From Epiperipatus broadwayi (lineage: Eukaryota; Onychophora; Udeonychophora; Euonychophora; Peripatidae): a DNA stretch of 64,000 nt. The notes under the pieces are model-generated. The model worked only from the letters and a program-made list of their open reading frames with translations. It had not been told where the DNA came from and searched no databases. The stretch is from contig JAQFVV010012573.1 in NCBI GenBank assembly GCA_028023455.1, positions 2,352,815 through 2,416,814 on the forward strand, written 5' to 3'. The position numbers and the translations under genes are program-made. Below, piece after piece: positions 62,061 to 64,000 of this stretch (position 1 is the first letter of the stretch; every line of letters starts with the position of its first letter).

Positions 62061-64000
62061 ATTGAATGGGAATAAGTGCTCAAACATCACAAGACAAATT
62101 TAATAAATTTGTTATATATACAATATTTATAAAGTTAAAAAAAAGCATGCAATTACATAATATCTTCTTTACTGCCAGTAAAAATACATTATCACCTGAC
62201 TAAACCAAATTATCTTGGAATCTTTAGCACCCAATTAAGAATACTTGAAGTACCCATTAACACATCAATTCTGGATGATTAAATAGAATGGATATAGGCT
62301 AGATATTTGAAAGAAAAAAAGTTCAATCTTTTTGATAAATCCTCACAATTAAAAAAAAAATCTCCATTTTTTTACTTCTGACCTGAATTACAGATCATGG
62401 GCTTAAATAACAAATACAATGACAACTACATCATAAAACCCTTCAGCCAATAGTTAATAGGCAATATAGCAAGTTCAAGTCAGTTCTTCATTCAATATAG
62501 ATTAGTAATGAGTATCAAACAAGGATTCAAAAATGCTCAAGATCACCACCACTAGCCATTTGGCAAACTTGATGAGAAATGCCTTCACTTTTGTTATGAG
62601 TATGTAAGAAAATGTTGGAAAGACTTCTGCTCAGCAATTGATTATTTAAAATCTATTTTGTCTTACTTATAACAATCACATTTCCTGAGTAACATTTTAA
62701 AATTTACCATTCATTTAAATTTTATAAATCAAATTTCAAAAAATTATTATAAAATAACAAAATTCAACTAAATTATTAGTGTTCACTGATATGATTCAAA
62801 AATCTTTTTACAAAGCACTTATAGATAACCCTAACCTATTCTTTAATATTAATAACAACATACTTAAGCTACATTTTTATTAGGGCAATAAATAATCTTA
62901 AAAGGTTTTTAGAATTAGTCAATTAACATTTGATAGGATTGCCGACTTCTTTAATTAATAAATAACTACAAGTAATCTTGGTCATTTAATCTTTTTACAT
63001 TTTAACTTCTTCTTCCCTCTTTTCTCAAATCAATTTACATATTTTACCTCCCCATCATTCCACCTTCCACCTTTCTTTAATTAAGCATTCATGTGGTGGA
63101 GAAAAAAGATGATCAAGATTAATGATAAATTAATGTAAAAGATATATACATATTTGCAACTACAAGTTAATTTTTAATATAAAATAAAACAAAATGAATA
63201 TAAAAAAATTGATAATTTGCTTCATTAAACTGTTTTTTTTAAAAAAATGTGTAAATGAAAGTGCATATATATACACACACACACGTGTGAGTAATCTCAT
63301 TAGCATCCACTTAACCGACATAAATATTGTAATGCCCCCCCCCCCAAAAAAAAAAAACCCACGAACACAGTGATAAAAACAAGAATGAGAAAAATATTTT
63401 TTTCAATATATTTTAAATAAAAAAATATCCTTTAAATTAATCCTGTCTTCAAACTTCAGCAAACTTTTTTATGAAAGATTTCAACACTATTCCCAGTTAT
63501 AACTCCCCAGTGTATCCTAATCTCAACCACATTTTACTACTGAAAACAATTAATGTTGCCCCTATTCAGTGACTTCCTTATAATGTAAATGATTGCTTTT
63601 CCACAAAAACCTTTGACAAGATTTCTATAAAATATTTTTTTTGTCATAATTCATTTTACTTCATATGCCCAATCCAATGAAAAAGAATTCTTACAGTAAT
63701 AGATTCAATAGCATTAAAATCAGAAAGCTCAAAAACATTAATTGGTCTTATGATCTAGTTATCTTATTTCCAGATTCAAAGCATCACAAATGTTTTCTTT
63801 CTAATACTTTTGTTAGGAATTATGGACTTAATTTCCATGTAATAAATTTGTCAAATTATAATTCTGAGTATAACTACTTTAGTTGAAATAAATATATCAC
63901 TATGACAAAATATTCTTTTAATTTAGACATTAGAAAAATAATGAGAAAATGCCAGTAATTTTCTTTTGGTCTAAAGTCCTGAACTTTTTAGTGTTCATTA
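62061..64000. other. AT-rich non-coding stretch to the window edge
   Basis: No gene or RNA supported. It may be intron or upstream DNA of the gene ending at 59.1 kb. A C11 run followed by A12 lies at 63335-63357 and a short (TA)(CA) tract at about 63264-63285. Confidence 0.4.

Overview
This is about 64 kb of very AT-rich eukaryotic DNA, almost certainly from an invertebrate animal. Evidence for this is the lack of operon-like gene packing, isolated GC-richer exon-like islands with splice signals, abundant (TA)n and (AAT)n microsatellites, and a repeat load of LTR, Penelope-like, RTE-like, Merlin-like and tRNA-derived SINE sequences. The species cannot be named from the sequence. A gap of exactly 500 N (6965-7464) has the fixed size typical of scaffold joins.

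Layout. 1-6.9 kb holds a (TA)n tract, a dispersed repeat with a conserved nested palindrome (1291-2500, with an inverted partial copy at 2885-2930) and an old tRNA-like SINE (about 4297-4390). 7.5-15.5 kb is an LTR retrotransposon with one long gag-like ORF and no pol. The visible 1.55-kb direct repeats are nearly identical, and a polypurine tract followed by TG at 12366 suggests the real LTR is about 3.1 kb, so about 1.55 kb of the 5' LTR would be missing in the gap. 15.9-16.4 kb has CCAAT/CCAAT/TATA motifs followed by a GC-richer ORF ending at a splice-donor-like site. 17.2-18.7 kb is a pair of head-to-head, 5'-truncated Penelope-like elements encoding GIY-YIG endonuclease remains, with (TA)n tracts at both outer ends. 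At 25.8 kb there is a possible minus-strand terminal exon, and at 26.3-27.3 kb a second copy of the dispersed repeat. 29.2 kb carries a young 101-bp tRNA-like SINE in a perfect 18-bp target-site duplication. 36.8-37.15 kb is a decayed Merlin/ISXO2-like transposase. 43.34-43.74 kb is an extreme G-rich block that looks like sequencing-adapter read-through, flanked by degenerate minisatellites. 50.1 kb has an isolated Penelope-type 3' tail motif.

Host genes. The best host coding evidence is a 153-bp minus-strand terminal exon at 59112-59264. It starts in phase directly after an acceptor site and encodes 50 residues plus stop; the rest of that gene would lie to the right. A 5'-truncated, inactivated RTE-like retrotransposon (about 60.2-62.1 kb) lies antisense upstream of it. 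No rRNA, convincing functional tRNA, CRISPR array or multi-gene system was found. Long stretches hold nothing recognisable beyond AT-rich intergenic or intronic DNA. I did not find a clear new multi-component system. The most unusual items are the gag-only long-LTR element with a modular coiled coil, the conserved nested palindrome, and the very short SINE.
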